A stretch of 64,000 bases of DNA. Origin: Hanleya hanleyi. Lineage: Eukaryota > Mollusca > Polyplacophora > Lepidopleurida > Hanleyidae. Below are positions 35,766-46,935 of the stretch, piece by piece; the stretch's first letter is position 1; the number at the start of each line of letters is the position of its first letter. The stretch spans positions 1 through 64,000 of the forward strand of contig JAVTVY010020470.1 of the NCBI GenBank assembly GCA_036873755.1, in the 5' to 3' direction. The notes beneath the pieces are model-generated. The model made no database searches, had not been told where the DNA came from, and saw nothing but the letters and a program-made list of their open reading frames with translations. Both the position numbers and the translations under genes were made by a program.

Positions 35766-36218
35766 CCTCACGCCTCAGCCTCAATTTCACAAATGAATTT
35801 GCTCTCTTCCTTCTACTTCTACAATTCCAAAATCCCCCAAAAATATACACAATGTAATAAAATTATAAATTATTGTAGTTTTTTCATTAATTAATTGGTA
35901 TGGGACCACAAGGGCTTTTGTCTGTGGGGTTTTCTTGTCCATGGGGCTGTTGTGTGTATCCTGGATTCAGTTTCAATTAATTATTAACCCAATATTGTTG
36001 GCCAGAACTCAGTGAAAATTAACTTGTGAGATTTCAAATCTGATATTTGTAAACTATTTTTTAACAGATATTTACCCACGCCATTAAGGGTCATATTTGC
36101 TCCTGGCGTATGGAGTTATGTTCTTCACATACATGTGTATTCGGGGAAATGCTTTGCCCAAGTTTCACATGAGTTTTCATCTATTTTATATTCAGGTGAG
36201 CGACATTTTGATTTGAGG
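35766..36218 (+). other. Upstream region of the DUF229 gene with a candidate splice acceptor
   Basis: AT-rich. CTATTTTATATTCAG at 36181-36195 is a plausible 3' splice site, 23 bp before the chosen ATG. The gene may therefore have a separate 5' untranslated exon farther upstream. No upstream exon or TATA box stands out. Confidence 0.4.
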
Positions 36219-38072
36219 ATGAAGCCATCAAAACGGGGTGTATTTGCGTCTGTGTGCCTGATTCTAAGCTGTTTGATTATCACGGTGATCTCCTTGATTG
36301 ATTATTTCGCGCTGGTACAACCTCAAGTGGATCCTCTCACTCCATATGTAGTTTACACATCAGGTTGCAAAATACCACAGTTTAATCCATGGGATGATTC
36401 AATTAAACGGTTTGTAAGTAAAGGAAATCATTTGTTCTGCGATGAAAACTTCAAGAAACCAGTAGTTTATCAACAGGGCAACTGGCTACGTATTGACAAA
36501 ACAGCGCTAACACATTGGAACCTCAATGTAGACTACTGTGCGTTTTCAAACATTTCACGACGAACATCCAGTGACCGGGAGATTGATATACGCATGATGT
36601 TCAGGTTTCGCGCGGATATTCAAATACCTGCGGATACAGAATTTGTCAAAGTAGAATGCTTTTCCGCTGGTGAGGCTTTTTATCGAAATTACTTTGCATT
36701 TATTATCCCTAAGAAAAAGACTGGGTTCGAGTTGACTAAAATGGCAAACATTTCCTCCTTTACCTACCAGGGGAAGCGTCTAAGCGTTATTATGCTAGGT
36801 GTGGATTCTGTATCACGTTTAAATGGTATACGACAATTACCAAAAACCAGGAAGTATTTACTGGATACGTTGGGTGCGACAGACATGTTAGGATATACTA
36901 AAGTGGCGGACAACACCTTCCTCAACCTCGTTCCAATGCTGTCCGGAAAATACGTAGCAGAATTGCCATATGATGGGAAAAAATACTTCGATAAGTATGG
37001 TTTTATTTGGAAGAAATACGCTGATTTGGGATTTAGAACTCTTTTCGCCGAGGATGCTCCGGACAGTTCGATATTTAACTACAAAAAAGCTGGATTTAAA
37101 AGTCCTCCCACAGATTATTACCTTCGACCATTTAGTTTAGCCATTGAAGCCGATCAATCGCTTTGGCACAACGATCACGATTGCTTCTCCGGTCGAATGG
37201 AGACAAAGATAGCTCTCGATTGGCTCACTGACTTCATCAGGATATCGAATGATCCATATTTCGCATTAACTTTCATATCTAGACTGAGTCATGATGACAT
37301 GAACAAACTCGGGACGGCTGATGAAGTTTACCTACAGTTTTTTCAAGCTTTGAAAAACCAAGGTCATCTGAGTAACGTTGTTTTATTTTTCTTCGCTGAT
37401 CACGGTTTTCGTTATGGTGGTTTCCGGAGCACGTACATCGGAAAAATGGAGGAAAGACTTCCCATGATGTACATCTATTTCCCAGAATGGTTTAAGAGGA
37501 AGTTTAATCATATAACCGAAAATTTGTACTTAAATTCGCGAGTACTGACAACACCATTCGACATCCACGAAACTCTAATAGACATTTTAAACATGGATAT
37601 TTCTACTTGGGAAACACCGGCTGTTGTGACAAGCAGGGGACTGAGCGTCTTCAAAAGAATTCCACCAGAACGATCCTGTGAGCACGCGACGATATTGCCC
37701 CACTGGTGCGCATGTCGGAAACCAAGTCACGTGTCTACAGAAACAGATATCATCGGCAAAGTTGCAAAACTTGTGTTGTCATACATGAACTCTGAAATTA
37801 ACAACACAAGATGTGCGGAACTGAAGCTTTCTGCCCTTCACACTGCGTATAGAACAGTTATAGACGAAATATGGAAACATCCCATTATTATCGACTACCA
37901 AATCACATTTACAACGGTACCGGGTATGGGTAAATTCGAGGCTACCGTCCGCCATTTTGAAGCAGATCAACGTTTCTTGATCCCTGGTGATGTCAGTAGA
38001 ATAAATTTATATGGTAATCAATCCCATTGCGTCGAAAATTTTGTACTGAAAAAATATTGTTTTTGTACGTAA
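36219..38072 (+). CDS. DUF229 family membrane-anchored sulfatase/phosphatase-like protein
   Basis: ATG 36219 gives 617 residues; the frame is also open for 28 codons upstream without an ATG. Residues 8-27 form one hydrophobic segment after a short Lys/Arg-rich start, so a type II signal-anchor protein with a lumenal or extracellular body is predicted. The body matches the DUF229 (PF02995) branch of the alkaline-phosphatase-like superfamily: MLGVDSVSR (Asp196, Ser197, candidate metal and nucleophile region), FFADHGFRYGG (Asp394-His395), EERLPMMYIYFP and PFDIHETLIDIL. A Cys-rich tail ends in CFCT. Length suits the family and no frame break is seen. No intron interrupts the coding region. The substrate of DUF229 proteins is not established. 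This is the strongest intact host-gene candidate in the window; an intronless retrocopy is possible. Confidence 0.82.
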   Translation: MKPSKRGVFASVCLILSCLIITVISLIDYFALVQPQVDPLTPYVVYTSGCKIPQFNPWDDSIKRFVSKGNHLFCDENFKKPVVYQQGNWLRIDKTALTHWNLNVDYCAFSNISRRTSSDREIDIRMMFRFRADIQIPADTEFVKVECFSAGEAFYRNYFAFIIPKKKTGFELTKMANISSFTYQGKRLSVIMLGVDSVSRLNGIRQLPKTRKYLLDTLGATDMLGYTKVADNTFLNLVPMLSGKYVAELPYDGKKYFDKYGFIWKKYADLGFRTLFAEDAPDSSIFNYKKAGFKSPPTDYYLRPFSLAIEADQSLWHNDHDCFSGRMETKIALDWLTDFIRISNDPYFALTFISRLSHDDMNKLGTADEVYLQFFQALKNQGHLSNVVLFFFADHGFRYGGFRSTYIGKMEERLPMMYIYFPEWFKRKFNHITENLYLNSRVLTTPFDIHETLIDILNMDISTWETPAVVTSRGLSVFKRIPPERSCEHATILPHWCACRKPSHVSTETDIIGKVAKLVLSYMNSEINNTRCAELKLSALHTAYRTVIDEIWKHPIIIDYQITFTTVPGMGKFEATVRHFEADQRFLIPGDVSRINLYGNQSHCVENFVLKKYCFCT

Positions 38073-38228
38073 ATTAAAGATTCTTAGAAATTATACAACT
38101 GCCATTATCTTTTACATATTATCCAATGCAAGAATCAATTCATACGAATCCATAATATGTGGAATTGTGTGTTAATAATTTTTGTCTTTTTGCTATAGTA
38201 CACATATTGACCTTCAGCTTGCAATAAA
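38073..38228 (+). promoter_or_regulatory. Polyadenylation signals after the DUF229 gene
   Basis: ATTAAA begins at 38073, right after the stop codon, and AATAAA lies at 38223-38228. The second fits a short 3' untranslated region better. Confidence 0.5.
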
Positions 38229-38324
38229 TGTATTTTAACCTTATTTCGATAGAAAGTCGCTGAGGTGCCATGATTTCGCAACATTCGAAAAGTCATTGAA
38301 TGTAATAGGAACCAACCGACCAAT

Positions 38325-38560
38325 CAATCAAAAATCAATCAAAATTTATTTATTGTCGGTTTTGTATCACACAGTGAACATGAGTTACAATAGCTACTTT
38401 TCACCGACATGTAACAATTAAAATAAATCATAAAAATATACACATTAAATTAAAACATACATATCACATGAAATGGTATAATAATATACAATACTAAGAA
38501 TTTCATAGCAACCGATATTTATAAAAATTTATAATGAATTATCACAGATAGTAAAAAATG
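38325..38560 (-). mobile_element. Possible 3' end of a CR1/L2-like retroelement
   Basis: On the minus strand AT-rich sequence ends in AATAAATAAATTTTGATTG and a TTGATTGA-type microsatellite tail, as many CR1/L2-type elements do. No coding sequence remains. Confidence 0.35.
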
Positions 38561-39480
38561 TTTATTTGCTGCCAGATCTTGGAAATATAATTAAATATAT
38601 ATTTATGTGTATAAGATGTAACTTAAGGATAGCTGGCCCCTTAGAGGCAGTTTTTGCACTCCCGTAACAATTTGTGTTCTGTATCAATAAATATACAAGA
38701 TAACCATAATAAACTATATATTTTATGAAAGCGTACATTGTAGGGATTCCAACTATATGATTTATATAACCGACGCTGCTAATTTGTAGAAAATATTCCA
38801 ATTTAAATAAATTCAAATGAAAACAATAGTGTCCTTTTTTTAAATGAAATTTCATGAAAACCGTTGGTCTTGTTTCAACTTTGATGGTACACCTTGATAG
38901 GAGACAATTCGAACTAGTAAACCTTATCTCATTTTTTTAAATTTTTGCCTGGTTTTGTTTTTACAGCTATTTTACTGAAATAAATTGAAAAAGCGTACTA
39001 TTTTATGGTCGTTTGTCTTAACAGTTGGATAATTAAAAAACTAAGCCGAACTTACAAAAAGTGAGATAATATTTACCAGATCACCTTATAAGTAACAAGC
39101 ATGCCAAATTTCAAAAGCGTAGCATGGATACTTTTCGAGAAATAAACGTTTGAATCTCGGATTTTGCACAAAAATGAAAGGCCAGTAATCGGGAGAAAAG
39201 TGTTCAGCTATTCATCTGATGAATTAATCCTAACTTTTTGCTTGCATTCTATTGTCAAATACATTTTTAATCGGTTTATGGGACCTACTCGAATTCCTGT
39301 TTATTCTGGATAACTATTACACTATTACAAGTTTATTCGTCAAGGCAGTTTCAAATCCAATTTAAACTTAAAAATCTTGCTAAAACTCGTTCAGCTGAAA
39401 AATGTTCACACCTGCGTTGCTCACTTCACGGCGGGTGTCTGAGCGAAGGGTCACTCCATTGAGTTCTTGTCATAACTCCA
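38561..39480. other. No gene recognised; contains one 25-bp inverted-repeat arm
   Basis: AT-rich. The only distinct feature is the 25-bp arm at 38623-38647 that pairs with 46215-46239. Confidence 0.5.
38623..38647 (+). repeat. 25-bp inverted repeat, left arm, starting at TTAA
   Basis: Perfect reverse complement of 46215-46239. Core phrase GATAGCTGGCCCCTTAG. The outer end is TTAA on both sides, as at TTAA-targeting transposons. Confidence 0.85.
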
Positions 39481-42400
39481 TTGTACTTAAATAGCTTGCG
39501 CAATACACAAATCATTCCAATCATACTCCAATGGAATGCCCGAAGTATCGGGAAAAACGGGGACAATCTTAAAGTCTTAGTAAATGAAATCAGCCCAGAT
39601 ATAATTTGTGTTCAGGAAACTTTTCTGAAGCCAGGAAAAAATAAATTTACAATAAACGGATATAAGCCATATAGATCAGACAGACTTACAGGTGCACTAG
39701 GGGGAAACCTCATATTAATAAAAGAGGACCTGATTCACATAGAACTAGATAAAAGCCCTACCAGTGACGATCTCGAATGGCACGCTATTCAGGTCTTCTT
39801 CAATAACAAACCTATTAACATCATTAATTTATATGCCCCAGGAAGTCTAAACAAAATCTCCCCAAAAGAAATTTAACTCCCCTATTATCATATGCGGTGA
39901 TTACAACAGTCATAACCCCATTTGGGACGACAATTGCACCAAGGCAGACGAAGTAGTGGAAAAATGGCTTGACCAAAACAACCTATGCTATTTAAATAAT
40001 GGCCACAGGACGCGAATAGACATGAACACCGGTAAACTATCTGCAGTAGATTTAACTATTGTCTCCCCTGATCTAGCTGTTAAATCCGAATGGGAAGTGA
40101 TTCCCGAGACGCTTGACAGCGATCACTTCGCCATTCTGACGAAAATAAGTATAAAACCGGACTCTGAAAGGACAGACGCCCCTCCAAAATTTCAGTACTC
40201 CAAAGTCGACTGGAAAAGCTTCCAGAAAGACTGTCAAAGCCTAAATCATGACGAGATATTCAATTCCGATCCAGAGATGTTTAATGAAAACATTACAAAT
40301 TCACTACTAAACATAGCACAAAAATATATTTCGATATCACAACAGCGCCACAACAAAAACCCGGTACCCTGGTGGAACCCAGAGTGTGCAAAGAATATTG
40401 CGGCCAAAAAGAAAGCACTTAGAAAATTCAAAAAAAGTAGGCTCCAAAGTGATCACGCGAACTACAAGGAACTCAAAATCATAGCTGAAAAAAGTGTCAA
40501 AGAAGCTAAATCCAAATGCTGGGAAGACTTTTGCAACACTATAGACACCAAAACCAATTCAAAAAAAATATGGAACAAAATAAAAAATATACAAGGAAAG
40601 TTAACAAACACAGTCCCTGTACTGAACAAAACTAAAAAAACGAACAAAGAAAAGGCAGAACACCTCGCCGAATCTTTCGCTTCAAACAGTAGCGATAGCA
40701 ACCTGAAATCAGAATTCAGAAAAATTAAGGAAGAAACAACGATAGAAAACGATTTGGACGATCATTTAGAAAACTATCTCAATGCAGACTTCAACATTAA
40801 CGAATACCACAAAGCTATACACTGTAAAAAAGAGAGCTCACCTGGTGAAGACAAACTAGGATACACGATCCTTAAACACCTACCAAATAAAACACAGAAA
40901 CTAATTTTGAAACTAATTAATGTCAGCTGGCAGACCAAACAACTTCCAAGTAAATGGAAAACATCTATCGTTATTCCAATCCCAAAACCAGGTAAAGATC
41001 CATCAGACAGCAACTCTTACCGCCCAATTTCTCTCACTTCAAATCTATGCAAAATAATGGAAACCATGGTAAAGAATAGACTGGAATTTCATATTGAAAA
41101 CAACAACTTATTAAACAAAACCCAAAGCGGCTTTCGTAAGAACAGAAGTACATTAGACCATATAGCCAGATTAAAACACTCAGTAAAAAAGGGGAATGCC
41201 AAACATCAGTACACACCAGGTATCTTCCTAGACATAGAAAAAGCATTTGACCTTGTATGGCAGGACGGCATAATTAATCAATTAAGCAAACTTGGGATTA
41301 AGGGGAGGGAACACTGGATAAAAAACTTCCTAAACAACAGAAATTTTAAAGTTCGCCTAGGAAACACCCTATCCAACGGTACCCCTCAGGGAAGCGTCAT
41401 TCGCCCCACCCTTTTTAACATCCTCATCAATGGCCTAGCCGATGAAATTGACACGAAACATCCAGAAGTAGAACAGTCCCTATTTGCCGACGATTCTGCC
41501 CTCTGGAAAACCGCACGTTCCATAAAAAAACTTACAGGTATAATGCAAAAAACACTAGATACAATTAGCGGCTGGGCGGATAAATGGGGCTTCAAATTTT
41601 CCGCTCTCAAAACAACGGGTATTATATTCTCAAACAATAAACACATTGACGTTAAACTATCACTAGGAGGTCAGAAAATTGAATTCAAAAATAGTGTTAA
41701 ATATCTAGGTATGATCTTTGACAGAAAACTCACATGGAAAGAACACATCGATCAACTAGTTCTTCGGTGCAATAAAGACCTGAACCTCATGAGGTGTGTA
41801 TCTGGGACAAACTGGGGAGCCAGTAAATATAGTTTGATAAAATTATACCAAACTCTTATTAGGTCAAAAATAGATTACGGGTCCATCGCCAACCAATCAG
41901 CATGTAAGACACAACTAAAAAGAATAGACAGCATCAATATTCTACTCTAAAAATTGCTACTGGAGCCTTCAAGGGAACCGCCTTATGTAGTCTTCAAATA
42001 GAAACCAATGAGAAACCTCTTCGTTTAAAACGAGAAGAACTGTCCATGAAATATGCAGGAAAAACTAGAGCTAAGGGCGATAATCACCCATGCCACAACA
42101 TTTTTGAAGATAAAAGTGAATATGAATATTTAAAGAAAAACTGAGAAAAAGACTCCGCCCCCCTTGGCTACACCGTAAATAACCTATTCCGAGAACACGA
42201 AATACCCATCGCACACATCTGCGACACAGACAAAATCACTAGACCACCCTGGGAATTAGAGTCGCCCCACGTGGACACAAGTATACACGACTACATCACA
42301 AAGAAGGACAACCCAGACTTTATAAGAGCCACCACCCTTGAATATATCAACCAAAACTGGAAAAAACTACTTAAAAACTATACAGACGGATCGAAAAACA

Positions 42401-43179
42401 CAAGTAATAACACAGGATCAGCTTTTGTTATACCTGAGCTCAACATACAGAATGATTTCAAACTTCCAGACAATATGTCTGTATATACTAGTGAACTGAT
42501 TGCTATAATTAAGGCTCTCGAATGGATCATCGAGCACAAACCAATCCGTGCTGTGATACTCAGCGATTCCCTTAGTGGACTCACATCCATTGAAAATTCT
42601 ATATCTAACAGTAGACCTGATCTCATACACAAAATAGAATATATCTGTACACAAATACACAACGAGGGTATAGACGCCATTGTAGCTTGGGTCCCCGCGC
42701 ATGTCAACATCAGAGGTAACGAAGCAGCCGGCCAAACTGCCAAAGACAGTCTTGCAAAAACTACACACGATGTGCCAATAGGATTAGGATATAAGGAACT
42801 CAACACTATCATTAGATGCAAAATAGATAGCAAGTGACCAAAGGAATGGAACGAAGAAGAACGTGGACGATGGTTACATAAGATTCTTGATGGAGAGAAA
42901 AGACAAGTCCAAGGATTCCAGTTAGACAATAAGCGTGATGACCGCATCATCACAGGATTAAGACTAGGCAAAACCGGACTTAAATCACATCTATCCATGC
43001 TTCTGAAAAACACCTCACCACTCTGTACCGCATGCAACAATGTAGAAGAAACAATAGAACATGTCCTACTTGAATGCCCAATCCATAACCAACAACGTGA
43101 GGCACTTAGAAACGAATTAAAAAAAATCAACACTCCCTTAACATTACCAGCGTTATTAAACCCTAAGCCCCCCCATTAA
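39481..43179 (+). pseudogene. Non-LTR retrotransposon ORF2 (endonuclease, RT, RNase H), broken
   Basis: The domain order is endonuclease/exonuclease/phosphatase (ILQWNARSI, DIICVQETFL, then ICGDYNSHNPIWDD and DSDHFAILT), reverse transcriptase (from about 40980, SYRPISLTS, GFRKNRSTLDH, TPQGSVI, FADD at 41483-41494), RNase H (YTDGS at 42379-42393, SDSLSGL, WVPAHVNIRGNEAAG) and a C-terminal Cys/His motif (CTACNN, EHVLLECP). The RNase H places it in the I superfamily, probably Nimb-like. There are two frameshifts (near 39875 and 41935) and two in-frame TGA codons (42142-42144 and 42835-42837), so it cannot make a full protein. No ORF1 is upstream, so the copy is 5'-truncated; it begins at the endonuclease without an ATG. 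Confidence 0.93.
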
Positions 43180-43255
43180 ACCTTAATAAATTTTATCAAA
43201 ACTGCTGGCTATTATTCCAGTATATAATATCACCGCCGTGCATGCGCAGTCAACA

Positions 43256-43279
43256 TTTTTTTTTTTTTTTTTTTTTTTT
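43256..43279. repeat. Poly-T tract, 24 bases
   Basis: It lies 77 bp after the retroelement coding end. Its polarity is opposite to a poly-A tail of that element, so it may be the tail of a minus-strand insertion or simple sequence. Confidence 0.8.
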
Positions 43280-43359
43280 ACATAATCAACTACTAGTACA
43301 CCAAGTACTATGGCGCGATTTGATAGAGGCCAAATCATTCTTCTGACTTCAACAAAGGG

Positions 43360-43720
43360 TATAGTTGCAGCGGAGTTGATACTGAGGGCCGTGTGCACCA
43401 TAGCCCTACAAAACAATATGGCCATAATAAACTATCCATACATAACATCCGGCCAAAATGTCACAGACACATTTAGAAATAAAATAGGCATAGCAACAAC
43501 GGAGTTACCTTGATACTGAGGGTCATCTGTTCCACTGTCCTACAAAACAAACGATGGCCAAATCTAATTGAATCCATGACAACAATATCACGGCCAAATC
43601 GCATATAGCGAGCAGTATTCGGCATAAAATATAGGAAATGGTGATGGCGGAGTTACCTTGATATTGAGGGCCGTCTATCTCATTGTCCTACAAATTCTTT
43701 ATGGCCATCAAACGATAATG
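43360..43720 (+). repeat. Three diverged tandem units (~130-155 bp)
   Basis: CGGAGTT(ACCT)TGATACTGAGGG phrases begin near 43370, 43500 and 43650, each followed by GTCCTACAAA and ATGGCC. No coding content. Confidence 0.8.
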
Positions 43721-44555
43721 TATACGGAAATAATACAGAGCTGTTTATTTGTGTATTCACCTAGTACTGAATCTATCGAAATGTTTAGTTATTCATTCAT
43801 TTCTTTATCTATTTACTCAATTAATTGTATATTGCTATTTATATTATGTGACTGACGGTCGGGGGCGCCTGTTGTTGAGAGGAAGATATATCAAAGTATT
43901 GCATCGAAAAACAATAGAAAACGAGAATGACTACAAGCCCTCTATTTCATATGATACAGGCACACCGAAGACCATAGACGAGTTGGACAAGACCTGAAAC
44001 AGAAGACGGATGACGATTACAAGAATACCAACAGCGCCTTGAGTGACAACGCCGCCCAGCAAGAACATCCAGAATCAGAATACTCGACCCTAGACCACAC
44101 CAGACACACTCCCCCTTAGATATCACCGAACCTCAACACAGAATATGATCCTTTGACTTTCACGCAATATAGGACGTAGACCTGCCGTTCTGTACCCCAA
44201 TACACACTCCAAGCAACTGTTACAGGCACAGATTTCTGGAAGGACCCACCCTGTTCCCAAGGGCGTCGTTAGGGAAGTCGCCTCGAAGAATCCTGAAGAC
44301 GCCCTGGTTCTCCCAGTTTTTTTCTGGACGGCTTTGTGCGCACTATGGGGTACCAAGACAAAGCAATCATCCACGCGATTATAACACATATTTATCAGTA
44401 TAATAACCAATAACAGACTTAACGACTTGTACATAGCGACTCTTCTCTACTTGTATTTATATTTTCTCATTGTTATTGTTATTCATTATTTAATGATCTA
44501 TTTTAATATCTAGCGCTGCAAAAGATCTTAAATTAACGAAGAAATGTACCGTGAA
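43721..44555. other. No gene recognised; may be retroelement 3' sequence
   Basis: Mixed sequence leading into the retroelement-type 3' end at 44561-44640. Frames of 80-100 codons show no motif. Confidence 0.4.
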
Positions 44556-44560
44556 ATTAA

Positions 44561-44640
44561 AATAAAACATTGAGTTGATGGGCCGCGAAATCCGTATGGG
44601 AAGCGGCCCTTAAACTACAATTTCAATCAAATCAATCACA
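44561..44640 (+). mobile_element. 3' terminus of a CR1/L2-like retroelement
   Basis: AATAAA at 44561, a hairpin with arms GGGCCGC (44580-44586) and GCGGCCC (44603-44609), then AATTTCAATCAAATCAATCA as microsatellite tail. A terminal hairpin plus short tandem tail is typical of CR1/L2-type 3' ends. Confidence 0.5.
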
Positions 44641-45164
44641 AATCGTTCAATCAAGGACGACAATCATATGAAGAGAATATGCCTAAATCCAAACCACAAC
44701 GAAAGGTAGACCTAATATGTCTGGAAGCAAACGGGAGTCGCTTGTATTTGCTATTGACAATCTCGGGTAAGTTTAGCCAATTACGTGCATACCTAGTGGG
44801 GTTTTTTTTGTTGTTTTTTTTGCTTTGTAACTTTATTTTGTCTATTTACAACTCCTAACGCGAATATTTATACTATAGCGGAAACGTTGTATATATACAT
44901 AAATAAACAACTCATTGTGTTTCATCTTTGCAGATACGATGGAACGGCATTTTGTAATTCCCCGGAGATGTCCGTCCATGTACACAAGACGCGTGGCAAA
45001 ACAAAATAAAATTATTGCTTTATGTATGAGCACAAAATAAAAATTCGGGTTTATGTAGGACTAAAATAAATCCAGTAAATGGTAACTGGCACTGGGAATT
45101 AAATTCATGTGCGATATATCTGTACATATCGGATAAAGCTGATTTTATAATTGTGGAAAAGTAA

Positions 45165-45677
45165 CTAGCCTATGGCTCTTACCCCTAGCACTAGAGCTTT
45201 GTTTATCTCGTAGACATGGTTTTTGTATTTTGATGTTGGGTACCATATCTGCTTTCGGGAAGAACATTCTGAATTAGAACACAGCCATGAAACTTTAGTG
45301 CCCCATCCATTACGGCTGTCTCTACTCTCCGTTAGTGACAGCATCCCAAGCAAACAAACGGAACACACTGCATGGGCCCGTAACGAGGCATTTAGTTCTT
45401 CACGTCCCCAAACGAAGTTTCGTACTGGCTTAGGGTCCTGGTTCGAGTTCCCTTCGTCATCATCGGAACTATCTTCTTCCTCACTGTCCGAATCTTCAAA
45501 GAGAAAGTGCTGAATACGTGGAACTATCTTACGAGCTGAAGCTCCCTGTATGCTCTTTAGTCCGCCATGAATCACGTCATCGTCAAATTCGACGGTGTCA
45601 AGGGATATTTTCTGCACGTTCAGGATGGCTTTGCAGGACGGACTCATGCGTTTACGACATATGCGTTTTCGACCCAT
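45165..45677 (-). pseudogene. Mutator-like (MULE) transposase N-terminal fragment
   Basis: ATG at 45677 opens 170 codons. The N-terminus is basic (GRKRICRKR), then comes an acidic stretch (DSDSEEEDSSDDDEG), a CSVC...CSNSEC zinc-binding-like pair, and the phrases SLTESRDSRNGWGTKVSW, YPTSKYKNHVYEIN and LGVRAIG. This order matches the start of animal Mutator-like transposases (PF20700 type), where the catalytic region would follow RAIG. Here a stop comes immediately after it, and no DDE region is seen downstream. I read it as a 5' fragment of a DNA transposon. An exon ending at the minus-strand GGGGTAAGAG is an alternative. Confidence 0.7.
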
Positions 45678-46214
45678 TGTACAGGACTTTTCCTATGCGT
45701 ATGGATTTTTACTACACTTTTATATGTATATATTATAATTAGAAACAAAAATACGGATGTTTGTATGGTTTTGATCAGAAGGGTCTAGATTAATGTAAAT
45801 GAGTAGCATTTTAGATAATTAGCTACTAAAAATGCTGCGGAAATGAGTTTTGGAAAGGGAAAGTTAACAGACAAAAATAAAAGTAGCCAAGCCCATGCAA
45901 ACTGCTGTTCTATTATTCTTACGACAAACTATCAGGGTTGCCAGTTCCTTTGAGTCAATTGACAATACAATACACACTGAGGCAGCTATTAACGACTAAC
46001 AATAGACAGTCCTGTGAAAGGTTAATCAATTCCCAGCTGGATATCGGATCACCTGTAGGGCAATCTGTTTAATTTTTCCAGTGCCTCAAAAACTAAATTT
46101 TTAATCCTCATATTGAAGCACGTCGAATTAGAATTTTGATTTCATTTGTTCACCAAATGTTAGACGAAATAGTGAACATTTGAATGAAGAAATAAAAAAA
46201 TGACCAATTTTGAC
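45678..46214. other. No gene recognised
   Basis: AT-rich flank without motifs. Confidence 0.5.
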
Positions 46215-46239
46215 CCTCTAAGGGGCCAGCTATCCTTAA
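46215..46239 (-). repeat. 25-bp inverted repeat, right arm, ending at TTAA
   Basis: Perfect reverse complement of 38623-38647. The pair brackets 7.6 kb holding the RNase H retroelement and the MULE fragment. Confidence 0.85.
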
Positions 46240-46935
46240 AAATGTTTACACACGGCACATTTACATGTGTCAAAACCTTTCCATTGCTTAATAAGTTTTT
46301 TGAATGTCCTTAAGTCATTCATTCACCATGCGAGGCGTGACGAAATGAACAATCTGAACAACGGAACAATGAACAATGAACAACTACCAATCCTGGCAGG
46401 GAGCCATTATTCCACCTCCATCAAACTTTCTACACTATGTGACTTTATAGCAAATTACACAAATGAAGGTCATGAGGGTGTGAATGAAAAGTTGCGTTTC
46501 CGTCGTTTTTCCCCTGGTATAAGAGGGCAATATCACACAGAAACGTCTGACATTGAAGACTACTAATGTTAATGAACCGGTATAGATATACAGACGAAAT
46601 GCCTCGTGAGTTTCAAAATGACATTAAAATTAGTTATTGGAGCCGTGGTATTTATTGGACTATCCTTGGAAGCCAACATCGATGTGTAAATTATTTGTTT
46701 CGTACTTTTGGGAATTTACCGCCCCTTACTATGGAAATGTCAGTGTTCGTTTAAATTAAGTCAAAAGCCAAAAGTATTCCCCATAGATACATAGTCATCG
46801 AATTTTCAAAGGACAAAAAGCTACACTGCCAATGGTAGCCCCGGGGGATTGGTATACGGTAATTGCGCACTGTCAGCAACAATAACATGATTAAACCGGG
46901 AATGAAGTTTTAAGAACTAACTAATCACTTTAATA
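46240..46935. other. No gene recognised
   Basis: A 99-codon plus-strand frame (46267-46566) starts without an ATG and has no recognisable motif; I leave it uncalled. Confidence 0.4.

Noticed and set aside
42378..43133. 251-codon minus-strand frame
   Set aside because: Antisense to the retroelement RNase H region; no motif of its own.
46267..46566. 99-codon plus-strand frame
   Set aside because: No ATG start, no motif, AT-rich flank.
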